Assembly (NCBI RefSeq): GCF_019599185.1
Contig: NZ_JAIEUL010000001.1
Coordinates: 331,966 to 395,965 of the forward strand
Source of the DNA: Cryobacterium inferilacus
GTDB lineage: Bacteria > Actinomycetota > Actinomycetes > Actinomycetales > Microbacteriaceae
Direction: 5' to 3'
Length of the DNA stretch: 64,000 nucleotides
Shown: piece after piece, positions 35,554-44,366 of the stretch
Layout: each line of letters starts with the position of its first letter
Position numbering within the stretch: the stretch's first letter is position 1
Program-made: the position numbers and the translations under genes
The notes under the pieces: model-generated
What the model saw: the letters and a program-made list of their open reading frames with translations, nothing else
What the model was told of the DNA's origin: nothing
Database searches by the model: none

Positions 35554-37018
35554 CCCCGTGCTCCCCCGCTCGCAGCCACGTCGCGTCCACCGGGGAAACG
35601 GCGGTGAGCGGCACACACTGCCAGCCGGCCTCGACGAGGCGGTCGACGGCGGGTGCGGGCATGGTGTCGAAGACGAAGGCGACGGCCGGCTGGCAGAGCG
35701 GTCGCAGAGCGGCCACGTCGGTGGTGTCGGCCGTGTTCGTGTCGACGAGCACGGCGAAGGTGGGGATCTGTCCGCCGCCCGGCCGTGTGCTCGGCCGAGC
35801 CGGGCCGCTCGAGCCGCCCCCGGCCGTTGCCGGCGTGCCTGCGGGACCGGCGTGGTCTGTGCGCACGACCCGCGCCAACGCATCCAGCAGCGCCCGCGAG
35901 CCGGCGGGGCCCGTGAACGCGACCGGTTCATCGCCGCGGAGACCACCGTGACTGCCCGCGTCGGGGTCGACGATGAGGCGTCGTTCGCCGCGGCCGGAGC
36001 GCTGCGGGCTCAGGGACGATGACCCCAGCGGGGACGGGATCAGCTGGGACGGCCCGATCTCGATCATTTCCACCCGGAATCCCCCGTCGAGGAGGTGCTC
36101 GGCGATCGAGGCGACGAGTTCGACGGCACGCTCGAACTCCGGGGAGTACCCCGACGTGGCCGGGCTGCCGCCGCGGGTCGTGTCCAGCACGATCCGGGCT
36201 TCGGGGTGGCTGCGCTGCTCCTCCTGCCGCACCATGATCTCGCCGTGCCGGGCCGTCGCGGGCCAGTTCACCCGGCGCATCGGATCACCCGGGCGGTATT
36301 CCCTGGCGATCAGCTCGTCGGAATCGTTGTTGAGGTGTCGCAGTCGCTCGTGCCTGGCCCCCTCTCCCCTGGTGATCGACACCCCGTTTCCGGGTAGCGG
36401 GGTGACCCGTGGCGTGACCGTGAGATCGTGTGGACCGCCCACCGGCCATTCGGCGTACGCCAACCCGAACGGATCGACGCGGCCCAGCATCAGCGGCCCG
36501 ATGGCGTAGCTGCCGCGGCGCGCCGGCCTGACCTGGTAGGTCACCACCGCGGTGTCCTTGGCGCTGGGCCCTCCGGTGCGGGCGGCGCCGAGGGGGCGGA
36601 GGGGTTGGGTGTCCGGCACCACGATCCCGCCTCCCGCCGTGTCGCGCCAGCGCAGCCCGGAGACGGGCATGTCGGCGAGATTGCGGATCTGCAGCGTCAC
36701 GGTGGACGCCAGCCCGGCGGGGACGCTGCCGGGCCGGAAGGTGCGGCTGACGGTGACCCGCACCGGGTGCACCAGCACGTATCCCAGCGCCACCACCGGC
36801 ACCAGCACCAGCACGCCGGCCATGAAGAGCAGGTCACGGAGGTCGAAGCCCCACGCGCCGATGAACAGGGCGGAACCCACCCCCAGGAATAGGCCGCCGC
36901 GCAGGGTGGGGCGCACGAGCCGGCGGGAACGTGCCACCGGCGGCGGGCTGGACCAGGACCCCGTGGCGGTTCTCTCCCGCTGGGGTTCGCCGGCCGGGCT
37001 CACGGTCGTCTGCGCCAT
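35531..37018 (-). CDS. DUF58 domain protein
   Basis: 495 residues. Two hydrophobic helices near residues 35-85 anchor the protein; then a beta-rich part, and the DUF58 signature REYRPGDPMRRVNWPATAR around residue 240, followed by a VWA-like half. It usually partners a MoxR ATPase. Gly/Pro-rich low-complexity region near residues 405-425. It follows the MoxR gene by 27 nt and overlaps the transglutaminase start. Confidence 0.88.
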   Translation of the reverse strand: MAQTTVSPAGEPQRERTATGSWSSPPPVARSRRLVRPTLRGGLFLGVGSALFIGAWGFDLRDLLFMAGVLVLVPVVALGYVLVHPVRVTVSRTFRPGSVPAGLASTVTLQIRNLADMPVSGLRWRDTAGGGIVVPDTQPLRPLGAARTGGPSAKDTAVVTYQVRPARRGSYAIGPLMLGRVDPFGLAYAEWPVGGPHDLTVTPRVTPLPGNGVSITRGEGARHERLRHLNNDSDELIAREYRPGDPMRRVNWPATARHGEIMVRQEEQRSHPEARIVLDTTRGGSPATSGYSPEFERAVELVASIAEHLLDGGFRVEMIEIGPSQLIPSPLGSSSLSPQRSGRGERRLIVDPDAGSHGGLRGDEPVAFTGPAGSRALLDALARVVRTDHAGPAGTPATAGGGSSGPARPSTRPGGGQIPTFAVLVDTNTADTTDVAALRPLCQPAVAFVFDTMPAPAVDRLVEAGWQCVPLTAVSPVDATWLRAGEHGGDHSDRY

Positions 37019-37045
37019 GTCTGCTGCCCGGCCCCGCTCACGGCC

Positions 37046-38149
37046 CTACAGCCGGCCCTGCACGCCCGTCGGCACCGGCGTGGCCGCCAGGATGCGCCGC
37101 ACCGTCTCTTCGATGAGCAGCGCGCTGTCCTGGGATCGGTGCCCTAGTGCCCGGGTGGTCGGCACGAGCCGGTGCCCGAGGACGGCGACCGCGAGGGCGT
37201 CGATGTCGTCGGGGAGGACGTACTCCCGGCCGTGCAGGGCAGCCTGCGCCTTGGCCGCCCTGATCAGCTGCAGGGTGGCGCGTGGGCTTGCTCCCAGCCG
37301 CAGGTCGCGGTCTTCCCTGGTGGCCCGCACCACGGCGACGGCGTACTCCTTGACGGCGCCGGACGCGTACACCCCGCGGGCGGCGGTCATCATGCCGCGT
37401 AATTGGGCGGCGGTGACGACGGGGTCGATCTGTACCAGCGGGCTGGTCAGGTCGCGGGAGTCGAGCATCGCCAGCTCGGACTGGGAATCCGGATAACCCA
37501 TCGAGATCCGCGCCATGAACCGGTCCCGCTGCGCCTCCGGCAGGGCGTAGGTGCCCTCCATCTCGATCGGGTTCTGGGTGGCCACGACCGTGAACGGCCG
37601 ATCGAGCCGGTAGCTGTGGCCGTCCACGGTGACCTGGCGCTCTTCCATGCACTCCAGCAGCGCGGACTGGGTCTTGGGGCTGGCGCGGTTGATCTCATCG
37701 CCGATCACGATGTTGGCGAAAATGGGTCCTGGCTTGAATTCGAATCGGCGCTCGGCCTGGTTGTAGACCGATACTCCGGTCACGTCCGACGGCAAGAGGT
37801 CGGGGGTGAACTGGATGCGACTGACGCTGGAATCCACCGACTTGGCCAGGGCCTTGGCGAGCATGGTCTTGCCCACCCCCGGAACATCTTCGATGAGCAG
37901 GTGCCCCTCGGCCAGCAATACCGTCAACGCGATCTGCACGGCGGAGTGCTTGCCGTCGATGACGGATTCGACGTTCCGCATGATCGCCAGTGCGGCGCGC
38001 TGCACATCGTCGAGGGAGACGATGGTGTCCCCCTCGGCGTGCTCCGGGTGCCGGTCGGACACGCTCTCCCGCACCGAGGTGGTTCCCGTCGACGCCGCAC
38101 CGCTCGTCAGGTCGGTGCCGGTGCCGAGCTTCCCCTGGAAGGTGTTCAT
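37046..38149 (-). CDS. MoxR-family AAA+ ATPase
   Basis: 367 residues. Walker A GVGKT at residues 91-95 ([14 protein letters not shown]), Walker B/sensor region [18 protein letters not shown], and a C-terminal lid domain ([18 protein letters not shown]). The first 40 residues are a polar extension. MoxR proteins act as chaperones for VWA-type partners, here the DUF58 protein. The ATG overlaps the coaD stop by four nucleotides, so this trio is coupled to coaD. Confidence 0.93.
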   Translation of the reverse strand: MNTFQGKLGTGTDLTSGAASTGTTSVRESVSDRHPEHAEGDTIVSLDDVQRAALAIMRNVESVIDGKHSAVQIALTVLLAEGHLLIEDVPGVGKTMLAKALAKSVDSSVSRIQFTPDLLPSDVTGVSVYNQAERRFEFKPGPIFANIVIGDEINRASPKTQSALLECMEERQVTVDGHSYRLDRPFTVVATQNPIEMEGTYALPEAQRDRFMARISMGYPDSQSELAMLDSRDLTSPLVQIDPVVTAAQLRGMMTAARGVYASGAVKEYAVAVVRATREDRDLRLGASPRATLQLIRAAKAQAALHGREYVLPDDIDALAVAVLGHRLVPTTRALGHRSQDSALLIEETVRRILAATPVPTGVQGRL

Positions 38150-38634
38150 GCGAGCGGTCGATTCAGGAATGCGGCCACCGCGGGCGGCACGTACGGGGCG
38201 ATGTCCCCGCCCAGGGCGGCGACCTGCCGCACCAGCGAGCTCGACACGTGCGCGTGGGCGGGATCGGGGAGCATGAAGATCGTCTCCACCTCGGCGAGGT
38301 TGCGGTTGACGATGGCCATCGGGGTTTCGTAGGCGACGTCGATCTGCGAACGGATGCCCTTGACGAGCACGCTCGCCCCCACATCGATGCAGTAGTCGAC
38401 GAGCAGCCCCACGCTCCAGGAACTGACAACGATGTTGCTCGGCAGTCCGCCTTCGGCGATAGCGCGCTCGATGAGGGACACTCGCTGGGTGATGGGCAGC
38501 AGCGCCGACTTGTTCGGGTTGTGCACCACCAGCACGTGCAGCTCGTCGAACAGTCCGGCCGCTCGTTGGATCACGTCGAGATGCCCCAGTGTGACGGGGT
38601 CGAAGGAACCAGGTACGACGGCGATCCTGCGCAT
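38146..38634 (-). CDS. coaD: Phosphopantetheine adenylyltransferase
   Basis: Penultimate step of coenzyme A synthesis. About 162 residues with the nucleotidyltransferase motif [11 protein letters not shown] at 7-17 and the later [20 protein letters not shown] and [16 protein letters not shown] at 38632-38634 is chosen: a TAGGGT hexamer (38642-38647) lies 7 nt before it, and it gives the normal [13 protein letters not shown] start; GTG at 38643 is also in frame. Confidence 0.95.
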   Translation of the reverse strand: MRRIAVVPGSFDPVTLGHLDVIQRAAGLFDELHVLVVHNPNKSALLPITQRVSLIERAIAEGGLPSNIVVSSWSVGLLVDYCIDVGASVLVKGIRSQIDVAYETPMAIVNRNLAEVETIFMLPDPAHAHVSSSLVRQVAALGGDIAPYVPPAVAAFLNRPLA

Positions 38635-38641
38635 ACGGTTC

Positions 38642-38647
38642 ACCCTA
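38642..38647 (-). promoter_or_regulatory. Candidate -10 for coaD (leaderless)
   Basis: TAGGGT on the minus strand with 7 nt to the coaD ATG at 38634. No -35 is clear. If used, it also drives the coupled MoxR, DUF58 and transglutaminase genes. Confidence 0.35.
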
Positions 38648-38740
38648 GCGCCAGGCCGTGGCCAGCGCTGCCCGAGCGTTGCGGATCGGTCGGACGTCGA
38701 GGCCTTTGCCAGGGAGAGCGCTCAGTGCCCCCCAGACGGG

Positions 38741-40978
38741 TCACCCCTTGGACAACGCCGCCCTGGCGGTGTCGTCGAGGCGTCGCCGTACCGCTTCCCG
38801 GAGCGCGGGCATGGTGCGGATCTCCGGGTCGCCGCCGATCAGCTCGCGCGCGGCCGTGCGGGCATCCGAGATGATGTCGCCATCGGTCGCCACCCGCAGC
38901 AGCCGCAACGACGATTGACCGCCGGACTGGAACCGTCCGAGCACATCGCCCTCCTGCCGTTGTTCGAGGTCCACCTGCGCCAGTTCGAACCCGTCCAGCG
39001 TCTTGGCCACGGCCTCGATCCGCTCTCGCGCCGGCGTGCCGATCGGAGCTGTCGTCAGGAGCAGGCACAGGCCGGGCACCCCGCCACGGCCGACCCGGCC
39101 GCGCAGCTGGTGCAGTTGGGACACCCCGAAACGGTCGGCGTCCATCACCACCATGGCGGACGCGTTGGGCACATCCACCCCCACCTCGATGACCGTGGTG
39201 GCCACGAGCACCTGGATGTCACCGGCGGCGAACGCCTGCATGGTGGCATCCTTCTCGTCGGCGCTCATGGCGCCGTGCAGGGGTTCGATGCGAACCGACG
39301 TGAGCAGCGGATGCCTCCGAAGGTTGGCGAGGAGCTCCTCCACATTGGTCATCGGTGTGGCATCGAAGTCGATCTCCTCGCCCTGCTCGATTTTCTTCGG
39401 CGCGATCGCCGGGCACACGATGAAGCACTGCCGGCCCAGCGCGAGCTCCTCCGACACGCGTTGCCACACCCGCATCACCCAGGCCGGTTTCTCGTCGAGC
39501 GGCACGACGAAGCTCTCGATGCCCGGCCGGCCGGCCGGGAGGATGGCGATGGTGCTGACGTCGAGGTCGCCGAAGACGGTCATGGCGATGGTGCGGGGAA
39601 TGGGTGTGGCGGTGAGCACGAGCACGTGCGGCGGCAGCTCGGCCTTGAGCCGGAGCGCCTCGCGCTGGTCGACGCCGAAGCGGTGCTGTTCGTCGATGAC
39701 GACGAGGCCGAGGTCGAAGAACTGCACGGTGTCGCTGAGCAGCGCGTGGGTGCCGATGACGATGCGGGCCTGACCGGACACCGTGCGCAGCAGGGCTTTC
39801 CGCTTCGCGGCGGCGGGCAACTGGCCGGTGAGCAGGGTCGGCATCAGTTCGGCCGCGAGGTCGGGCCCGAGAATGCGGGTAATCGAGCGCAGGTGCTGAC
39901 CGGCGAGCACCTCGGTGGGGGCGAGCAAGGCCGCCTGGCCGCCGGAATCCGCCACCGCGAGCATGGCGCGCAACGCCACCACGGTCTTGCCCGACCCGAC
40001 CTCGCCCTGCACGAGCCGGTTCATCGGCGCGGTCAGGCCCATGTCCCGGCCGATCTCCGCGCCGGTGAGCTCCTGGTCCACGGTGAGGGCGAAGGGCAGA
40101 GCGGCGTCGAAGCGCTCCAGGTATCCACCGGGTACCGGCAGTCGCACCTTGGTGCGCAGGGCCCGGTGCTCGGTGTGCTGTTGCACGAGCACGCACTGCA
40201 GCACAAAGGCCTCGGTAAACCGCAGCGTCGTCCTGGCCGCGTTCCATTCCTCGTCGGTGACGGGGCGGTGGATGAGGGTGAGTGCGTCGCGGTGCCCGAG
40301 CAGGGACCGTTCCAGGCGCATCTGCTCAGGGATCGGGTCGTCGACGGGGCCGAGCTGCCCGAGCACGTCCACGATGATCTTGGCGATCTGCCAGCTGGTC
40401 ATGGCCGCAGTGGCCGGGTAGATCGGGATGGGTCGCTGGCCCCACAGCCGGGCCTGGGCCGCATCCGCCGGCGAGATCGTGGCATCCATCGGGTCGTCGC
40501 TGCCTGGCACGATCTGATAGTCGGGCTGGGCGAGCTGGCGGGCCTTGTTGAAGACCGTGACCTTGCCGGAGAACATGCCGCGCATGCCAGGGCGCAGCGT
40601 CTTGACCAGCCAGGGCTTGTTGAAGAAGGTGAGCGGAAGCATGCCGTGACCGTCGGAGATCACCACCTTGGTGCGGTGCAGCGCCTTCTTGCCCGGCTGC
40701 GCCCGACCGTAGTCCTGCACGGTCACCGAGATCACTTCGGCCAGCACGGTGACGGATTCGTCGAGGGGCAGCTCGGCCAGGGTGGTGAGTTCGCCGCGCC
40801 GGGCGTACCGGCGCGGGTAGTGGCTGAGCAGGTCGCCCACCGTGGCCATGCCGAAGGCCTTGGCCAGCACGGTGGCGGGCCCGGCGGGGAGCACGACACG
40901 CAACGGGGAGTCCAGGGTCAGCGGAGCGGGGTCGTCGAAGGGATCGCGCGGGGTGGCGGCGGCATCCGAACCGGTCAT
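38741..40978 (-). CDS. recG: ATP-dependent DNA helicase RecG
   Basis: Branch-migration helicase for stalled forks and recombination. 745 residues: OB/wedge domain near 60-160, Walker A GEVGSGKT at 325-332, VIDEQHRFGVDQR (motif II), ATPIPRT (motif III), and LRGRVGRG (motif VI). The ATG at 40976-40978 lies 7 nt after TAGCAT (40985-40990, minus strand), suggesting a leaderless mRNA. Confidence 0.96.
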   Translation of the reverse strand: MTGSDAAATPRDPFDDPAPLTLDSPLRVVLPAGPATVLAKAFGMATVGDLLSHYPRRYARRGELTTLAELPLDESVTVLAEVISVTVQDYGRAQPGKKALHRTKVVISDGHGMLPLTFFNKPWLVKTLRPGMRGMFSGKVTVFNKARQLAQPDYQIVPGSDDPMDATISPADAAQARLWGQRPIPIYPATAAMTSWQIAKIIVDVLGQLGPVDDPIPEQMRLERSLLGHRDALTLIHRPVTDEEWNAARTTLRFTEAFVLQCVLVQQHTEHRALRTKVRLPVPGGYLERFDAALPFALTVDQELTGAEIGRDMGLTAPMNRLVQGEVGSGKTVVALRAMLAVADSGGQAALLAPTEVLAGQHLRSITRILGPDLAAELMPTLLTGQLPAAAKRKALLRTVSGQARIVIGTHALLSDTVQFFDLGLVVIDEQHRFGVDQREALRLKAELPPHVLVLTATPIPRTIAMTVFGDLDVSTIAILPAGRPGIESFVVPLDEKPAWVMRVWQRVSEELALGRQCFIVCPAIAPKKIEQGEEIDFDATPMTNVEELLANLRRHPLLTSVRIEPLHGAMSADEKDATMQAFAAGDIQVLVATTVIEVGVDVPNASAMVVMDADRFGVSQLHQLRGRVGRGGVPGLCLLLTTAPIGTPARERIEAVAKTLDGFELAQVDLEQRQEGDVLGRFQSGGQSSLRLLRVATDGDIISDARTAARELIGGDPEIRTMPALREAVRRRLDDTARAALSKG

Positions 40979-40984
40979 ACTCCG

Positions 40985-40990
40985 ATGCTA
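40985..40990 (-). promoter_or_regulatory. Candidate -10 for recG (leaderless)
   Basis: TAGCAT on the minus strand with six bases between it and the recG ATG. Fits the TANNNT pattern repeated across the window. Confidence 0.35.
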
Positions 40991-41040
40991 AACGTCCCCA
41001 CCGACAGAGGCAGCCGCACGGAGGCTAGGCTCGTAGGCAA

Positions 41041-41616
41041 ATGACGCGAATTGTCGCCGGGTTCGCCGGCTCCCTCACTCTCACCGTGCCGGCCAAGGGC
41101 ACCAGGCCCACCAGCGACCAGGTCCGCGAGGCGATGTTCTCCGCGCTCGACGCGCGCGATGCCGTACGCGGCTACCGGGTGCTCGACCTCTACGCCGGTT
41201 CCGGCGCACTCGGCCTGGAGGCCGCCAGCAGGGGCGCCAGGGTGGTCACCCTGGTGGAGAACGGCTTCGCGGCCAGCCAGGCCTGCCGCAAGAACGCGGC
41301 GGCCGTGCAGAAGGCCGCCCCGAAGGGCGCCCAGCTCGCCATCTCGGTGTCGAGCCAGGCCGTGTCGTCGTTTCTCGCTGCTACCCCGGACGGCTTCGAC
41401 CTGGTGTTCCTCGACCCGCCGTACGACCTCGCCGACACGGAACTGGCCGCGAACCTCGCCGCACTCGTGCCGCTGCTCGACCGGGATGCCCTGGTCGTGG
41501 TGGAGCGGTCGTCGCGCTCCCCCGAACCCGTCTGGGGTCCGGGCCTCGAGCTGGAACGCCGGAAGAACTATGGCGACACCACCCTCTGGTACGCCGCGGT
41601 CGCCAGCCCCTCCTAG
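41041..41616 (+). CDS. rsmD: 16S rRNA (guanine(966)-N(2))-methyltransferase
   Basis: SAM-dependent methyltransferase of 191 residues. Start MTRIVAGFAGSLTLTVP, then TRPTSDQVREAMFSAL, motif I VLDLYAGSGALGLEAASRG near residue 48, and the catalytic LDPPYDLA around residue 123. The gene is divergent from recG and convergent with thiL. Confidence 0.93.
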   Translation: MTRIVAGFAGSLTLTVPAKGTRPTSDQVREAMFSALDARDAVRGYRVLDLYAGSGALGLEAASRGARVVTLVENGFAASQACRKNAAAVQKAAPKGAQLAISVSSQAVSSFLAATPDGFDLVFLDPPYDLADTELAANLAALVPLLDRDALVVVERSSRSPEPVWGPGLELERRKNYGDTTLWYAAVASPS

Positions 41617-41630
41617 ACGCCGCCAGAGGG

Positions 41631-41652
41631 GGCGCCGTCAGAGGACGGCGCC
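41631..41652. terminator. Stem-loop between convergent rsmD and thiL
   Basis: GGCGCCGTC-AGAG-GACGGCGCC is a perfect 9-bp stem with a 4-nt loop. It overlaps the thiL stop codon and lies 14 bp after the rsmD stop. There is no T-tract on either strand, so it may be a stem-only terminator or an mRNA 3'-end stabiliser. Confidence 0.45.
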
Positions 41653-42648
41653 GTCCCAGCCGCGGTAGGGGTCCCAGCCGCCCTGGGTGTGCGGCCGGCC
41701 GTCCACCAGGACCGTACCGGCCTGGTCGGTGACCAGACCCAGCCGCCGGAAACCCTCCGGCAGCGGCGCGTCGGGCGGGAAGGTCGCGAGCAGCCCGTGG
41801 TCCTCGCCACCGTTGAGGGCGAGCTCAGGCTGTGCGCCCAGCGTCGCGGACTCGAAGTCGATGCCCACACCGCTGGCTCTGGCGAGCCGGCCGGCGTCGA
41901 TCGCCAGGCCGTCGGAGACGTCGAGCATGGCGCTGGCGCCGGCCAGGGCGGCGACGGCGCCCAGGTGGATGGGCGGTACAGGGGCCAGCTGCGCCGCCAC
42001 GACCTCCGGCCGGCTGGCCTTGAGGGTGTCGGCGAGTTCCCGGCTGGGCACGCCGTGCTCGTCCACGCCCAGCCGAAACAGCAGGCCGAGGCCGATGCCG
42101 GCGTCGCCGAGTCGCCCGGCGTGCGCGACGATGTCACCCGCTGCCGCGCCGGAGCGCAGCACCGGAGAGCGCCCCTCCAGGTCACCGAAGGCGGTGATCG
42201 ACAGGGTGAGCGCGTCGGAGGCCGACAGGTCGCCACCAACCACGCCGCATCCGGGAGCCAGCGCCGCACAGCCGTCGCGGAGGCCGTCGGCGATGCCGAG
42301 GATCACCGAGATCGGCGTCGACGGCGGTGCAGCGATGGCCACGACGAGGGCGGTCGGCCTGGCGCCCATGGCGGCAACGTCGGAGAGGTTGGTGGCGGCG
42401 GCCTTCCAGCCCAGGTCGTGCGGTGTGGACCAGGCCAGGCGGAAATCCGGGCCCTGGATCATCATGTCGCAGGTGACCACGAACCGGCCGTCGGTGACGG
42501 AGAGCACGGCGGCGTCGTCGCCGGGGCCGACCAGTTCGGTATCCGCCTGCGGCAGCCGGGGGAAGATCTGGGCGAGAACCTCACCCTCGGTCAGGTCGGC
42601 CAGGGTCTTCTCGGTCGGCACGGGGGTCGCGGCCGCAGCATTCGTCAT
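41638..42648 (-). CDS. thiL: Thiamine-monophosphate kinase
   Basis: Makes thiamine diphosphate from thiamine monophosphate and ATP. 336 residues of the PurM-like fold: LIFPRLPQADTELVGPGDDAA-type start, WKAAATNLSDVAAMGARP, GCGVVGGDLSAS, and LDVSDGLAIDAGRLARAS. The ATG at 42646-42648 lies 7 nt after TACCGT. It is divergent from the DUF3515 gene with 24 bp between the starts. Confidence 0.95.
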   Translation of the reverse strand: MTNAAAATPVPTEKTLADLTEGEVLAQIFPRLPQADTELVGPGDDAAVLSVTDGRFVVTCDMMIQGPDFRLAWSTPHDLGWKAAATNLSDVAAMGARPTALVVAIAAPPSTPISVILGIADGLRDGCAALAPGCGVVGGDLSASDALTLSITAFGDLEGRSPVLRSGAAAGDIVAHAGRLGDAGIGLGLLFRLGVDEHGVPSRELADTLKASRPEVVAAQLAPVPPIHLGAVAALAGASAMLDVSDGLAIDAGRLARASGVGIDFESATLGAQPELALNGGEDHGLLATFPPDAPLPEGFRRLGLVTDQAGTVLVDGRPHTQGGWDPYRGWDGAVL

Positions 42649-42655
42649 ACGTCAA

Positions 42656-42665
42656 ACGGTAACCT
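42656..42665. promoter_or_regulatory. Overlapping divergent -10 elements (thiL / DUF3515)
   Basis: A minus-strand TACCGT (42656-42661) faces thiL and a plus-strand TAACCT (42660-42665) faces the DUF3515 gene; the hexamers share two base pairs. Each lies 7 nt from its start codon. The two promoters could not be occupied at once. Confidence 0.4.
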
Positions 42666-42672
42666 GAATGTG

Positions 42673-43227
42673 ATGACTCCCCCGTTCACACCCCCGCACA
42701 CCGACGGCGCACACCGCACCGCACGCCGCCCAGCACGCCGCACCGGCCGGGCCGCCACCGCGGTGCTACTCAGCGTCGTGGCCGTCGCGCTCGCCGGATG
42801 CGCCGCAGCGGTACCCATGCAGCCGGCCGCGGACGCCGTGAACCCCGACTGCGCCAACATCATCGTGCACCTGCCCACCACGGTCGCCGATCAGCCGGAA
42901 CGTGAGACCAACGCTCAGGCCACCGGCGCCTGGGGCGACCCGGCCGCCGTGCTACTCACCTGCGGCGTCACCGTACCGGGGCCCACCACCCTGCCCTGTG
43001 TCAACATCAACGGCGTCGACTGGATCGAAGACGACTCCGAGGCGCCGAGGTACCGGTACACGACCTACGGCCGGGACCCCGCCACCGAGGTCTACATCGA
43101 CTCGGAGCTGGTCAGCGGATCGACCACCCTGGTGGATCTGGCCGACGCGGTGGCCTACGTGCCCGCCACCTCGCAGTGCGTCGGAGCGAACGACGTGGAG
43201 CTCCCCTCGGAGACCCCGGCGCCCTGA
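42673..43227 (+). CDS. DUF3515-family lipoprotein
   Basis: 184 residues. An Arg-rich N-terminus is followed by a signal helix and a lipobox L-A-G-C (Cys near residue 38). The exported part contains paired Cys (NPDCANIIVHLP and LLTCGVTVPGP) and the family-like NGVDWIEDDSEAPRYRYTTYGR. Function unknown; in Microbacteriaceae it is often found beside ddl and thiL, as here. No ribosome site before the ATG. Confidence 0.85.
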   Translation: MTPPFTPPHTDGAHRTARRPARRTGRAATAVLLSVVAVALAGCAAAVPMQPAADAVNPDCANIIVHLPTTVADQPERETNAQATGAWGDPAAVLLTCGVTVPGPTTLPCVNINGVDWIEDDSEAPRYRYTTYGRDPATEVYIDSELVSGSTTLVDLADAVAYVPATSQCVGANDVELPSETPAP

Positions 43228-43238
43228 CCCCGGCCGCG

Positions 43239-44366
43239 CTAGTCGGCGACGACCGCGGAGGTGCGGCGACGACGGTGCGCCGCGCGGGCCAGCGCCACCT
43301 CGATGAGTTCGTCGATCAACTGCGGGTAGGTGTACCCGCTGGCCAGCCAGCAGCTCGGGAACATCGAGATGGGGGTGAAGCCTGGCATGGTGTTGATCTC
43401 GTTGATCACCCAGCCGGTCTCGGTGAGAAAGAAATCCACCCTGGCCAGGCCGCCGGCATCGATCGACTCGAAAGCGCGCACCGCGATGCGCTGCATCTCG
43501 GCCAGGTCGGCTGCGTCGAGGTTCGCCGGGCAGACCAGGTCGATCCCGGCGGCGTCGAGGTACTTGGCGGCGAAGTCGTAGAAGTCACGGCCGGTCACGA
43601 CCACCTCACCGGCGACGGATGCGTGCGCGGGCTCCCCCGGGCGGCCCTGCAGCACGGCCACCTCGAGTTCGCGGCCCACCAGGCCGGCCTCGATGAGCAC
43701 CTTGTCGTCCTCGGCCAGGGCCACGGTCATGGCCTCGGCGAGCTGGTCGGAGCTGCTGACCCTGCTCACGCCCACGCTCGAGCCGGCGCGGGCGGGCTTG
43801 ACGAAGGCGGGCAGGCCCAGCTCCTCCAGAGCGGCGTAGGCCATGCCGGGGGCATCCGCCCAGTCATCCGCCGTGATGGTGCGCCAGGGCGCTACCGCCA
43901 GGGACGCCTGCTGCAGCACGGTCTTGGTGAAGTGCTTGTCCATGCCGATGGCGGAGGCGAGCACGCCGGAGCCGACGAAGGGCAGGTCGATGAGCTCGAG
44001 CATGCCCTGCACGGTGCCGTCTTCGCCGTACGGGCCGTGCAGGATCGGGAAGACCAGGTCGACGGTGCCGAGGCTGCGGCGCCCTGAGGCGTCGACGACG
44101 GTGAGTTCACGGCTCGCGGCGCTATCGGGCCAGAGCACCCGGGAACCGTTGTCGATGACCTCGGGGAGGGCAGCGCTGGACAGCGCGAACTTGGCCGGGT
44201 CGTCGTCTTCGAGAACGAAGGCGCCGTCCCTGGTGATCCCGACCGGGATGACCGTGTACCGCTCGCGGTCAATTGCGGCTAGAACTCCGCCCGCCGTGGC
44301 GCAGCTGATCGAATGTTCGCTTGAACGCCCCCCAAACAGCAGCGCTACCGTGAGTTTGTCCGTCAT
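43239..44366 (-). CDS. ddl: D-alanine--D-alanine ligase
   Basis: Joins two D-Ala for peptidoglycan synthesis. About 375 residues of the ATP-grasp fold: LLFGGRSSEHSISCATAGG at the N-terminus, VFPILHGPYGEDGTVQGMLE, and NEINTMPGFTPISMFP near the C-terminus. ATG at 44366 is chosen for the strong GAAAGGA ribosome site upstream. The 3' end of gpsA lies inside the first ~98 nt of this gene. Confidence 0.96.
   Translation of the reverse strand: MTDKLTVALLFGGRSSEHSISCATAGGVLAAIDRERYTVIPVGITRDGAFVLEDDDPAKFALSSAALPEVIDNGSRVLWPDSAASRELTVVDASGRRSLGTVDLVFPILHGPYGEDGTVQGMLELIDLPFVGSGVLASAIGMDKHFTKTVLQQASLAVAPWRTITADDWADAPGMAYAALEELGLPAFVKPARAGSSVGVSRVSSSDQLAEAMTVALAEDDKVLIEAGLVGRELEVAVLQGRPGEPAHASVAGEVVVTGRDFYDFAAKYLDAAGIDLVCPANLDAADLAEMQRIAVRAFESIDAGGLARVDFFLTETGWVINEINTMPGFTPISMFPSCWLASGYTYPQLIDELIEVALARAAHRRRRTSAVVAD

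Noticed and set aside
38432..41044. 870-codon plus-strand frame opposite coaD and recG
   Set aside because: Antisense shadow; it spans the non-coding gap and two certain minus-strand genes.
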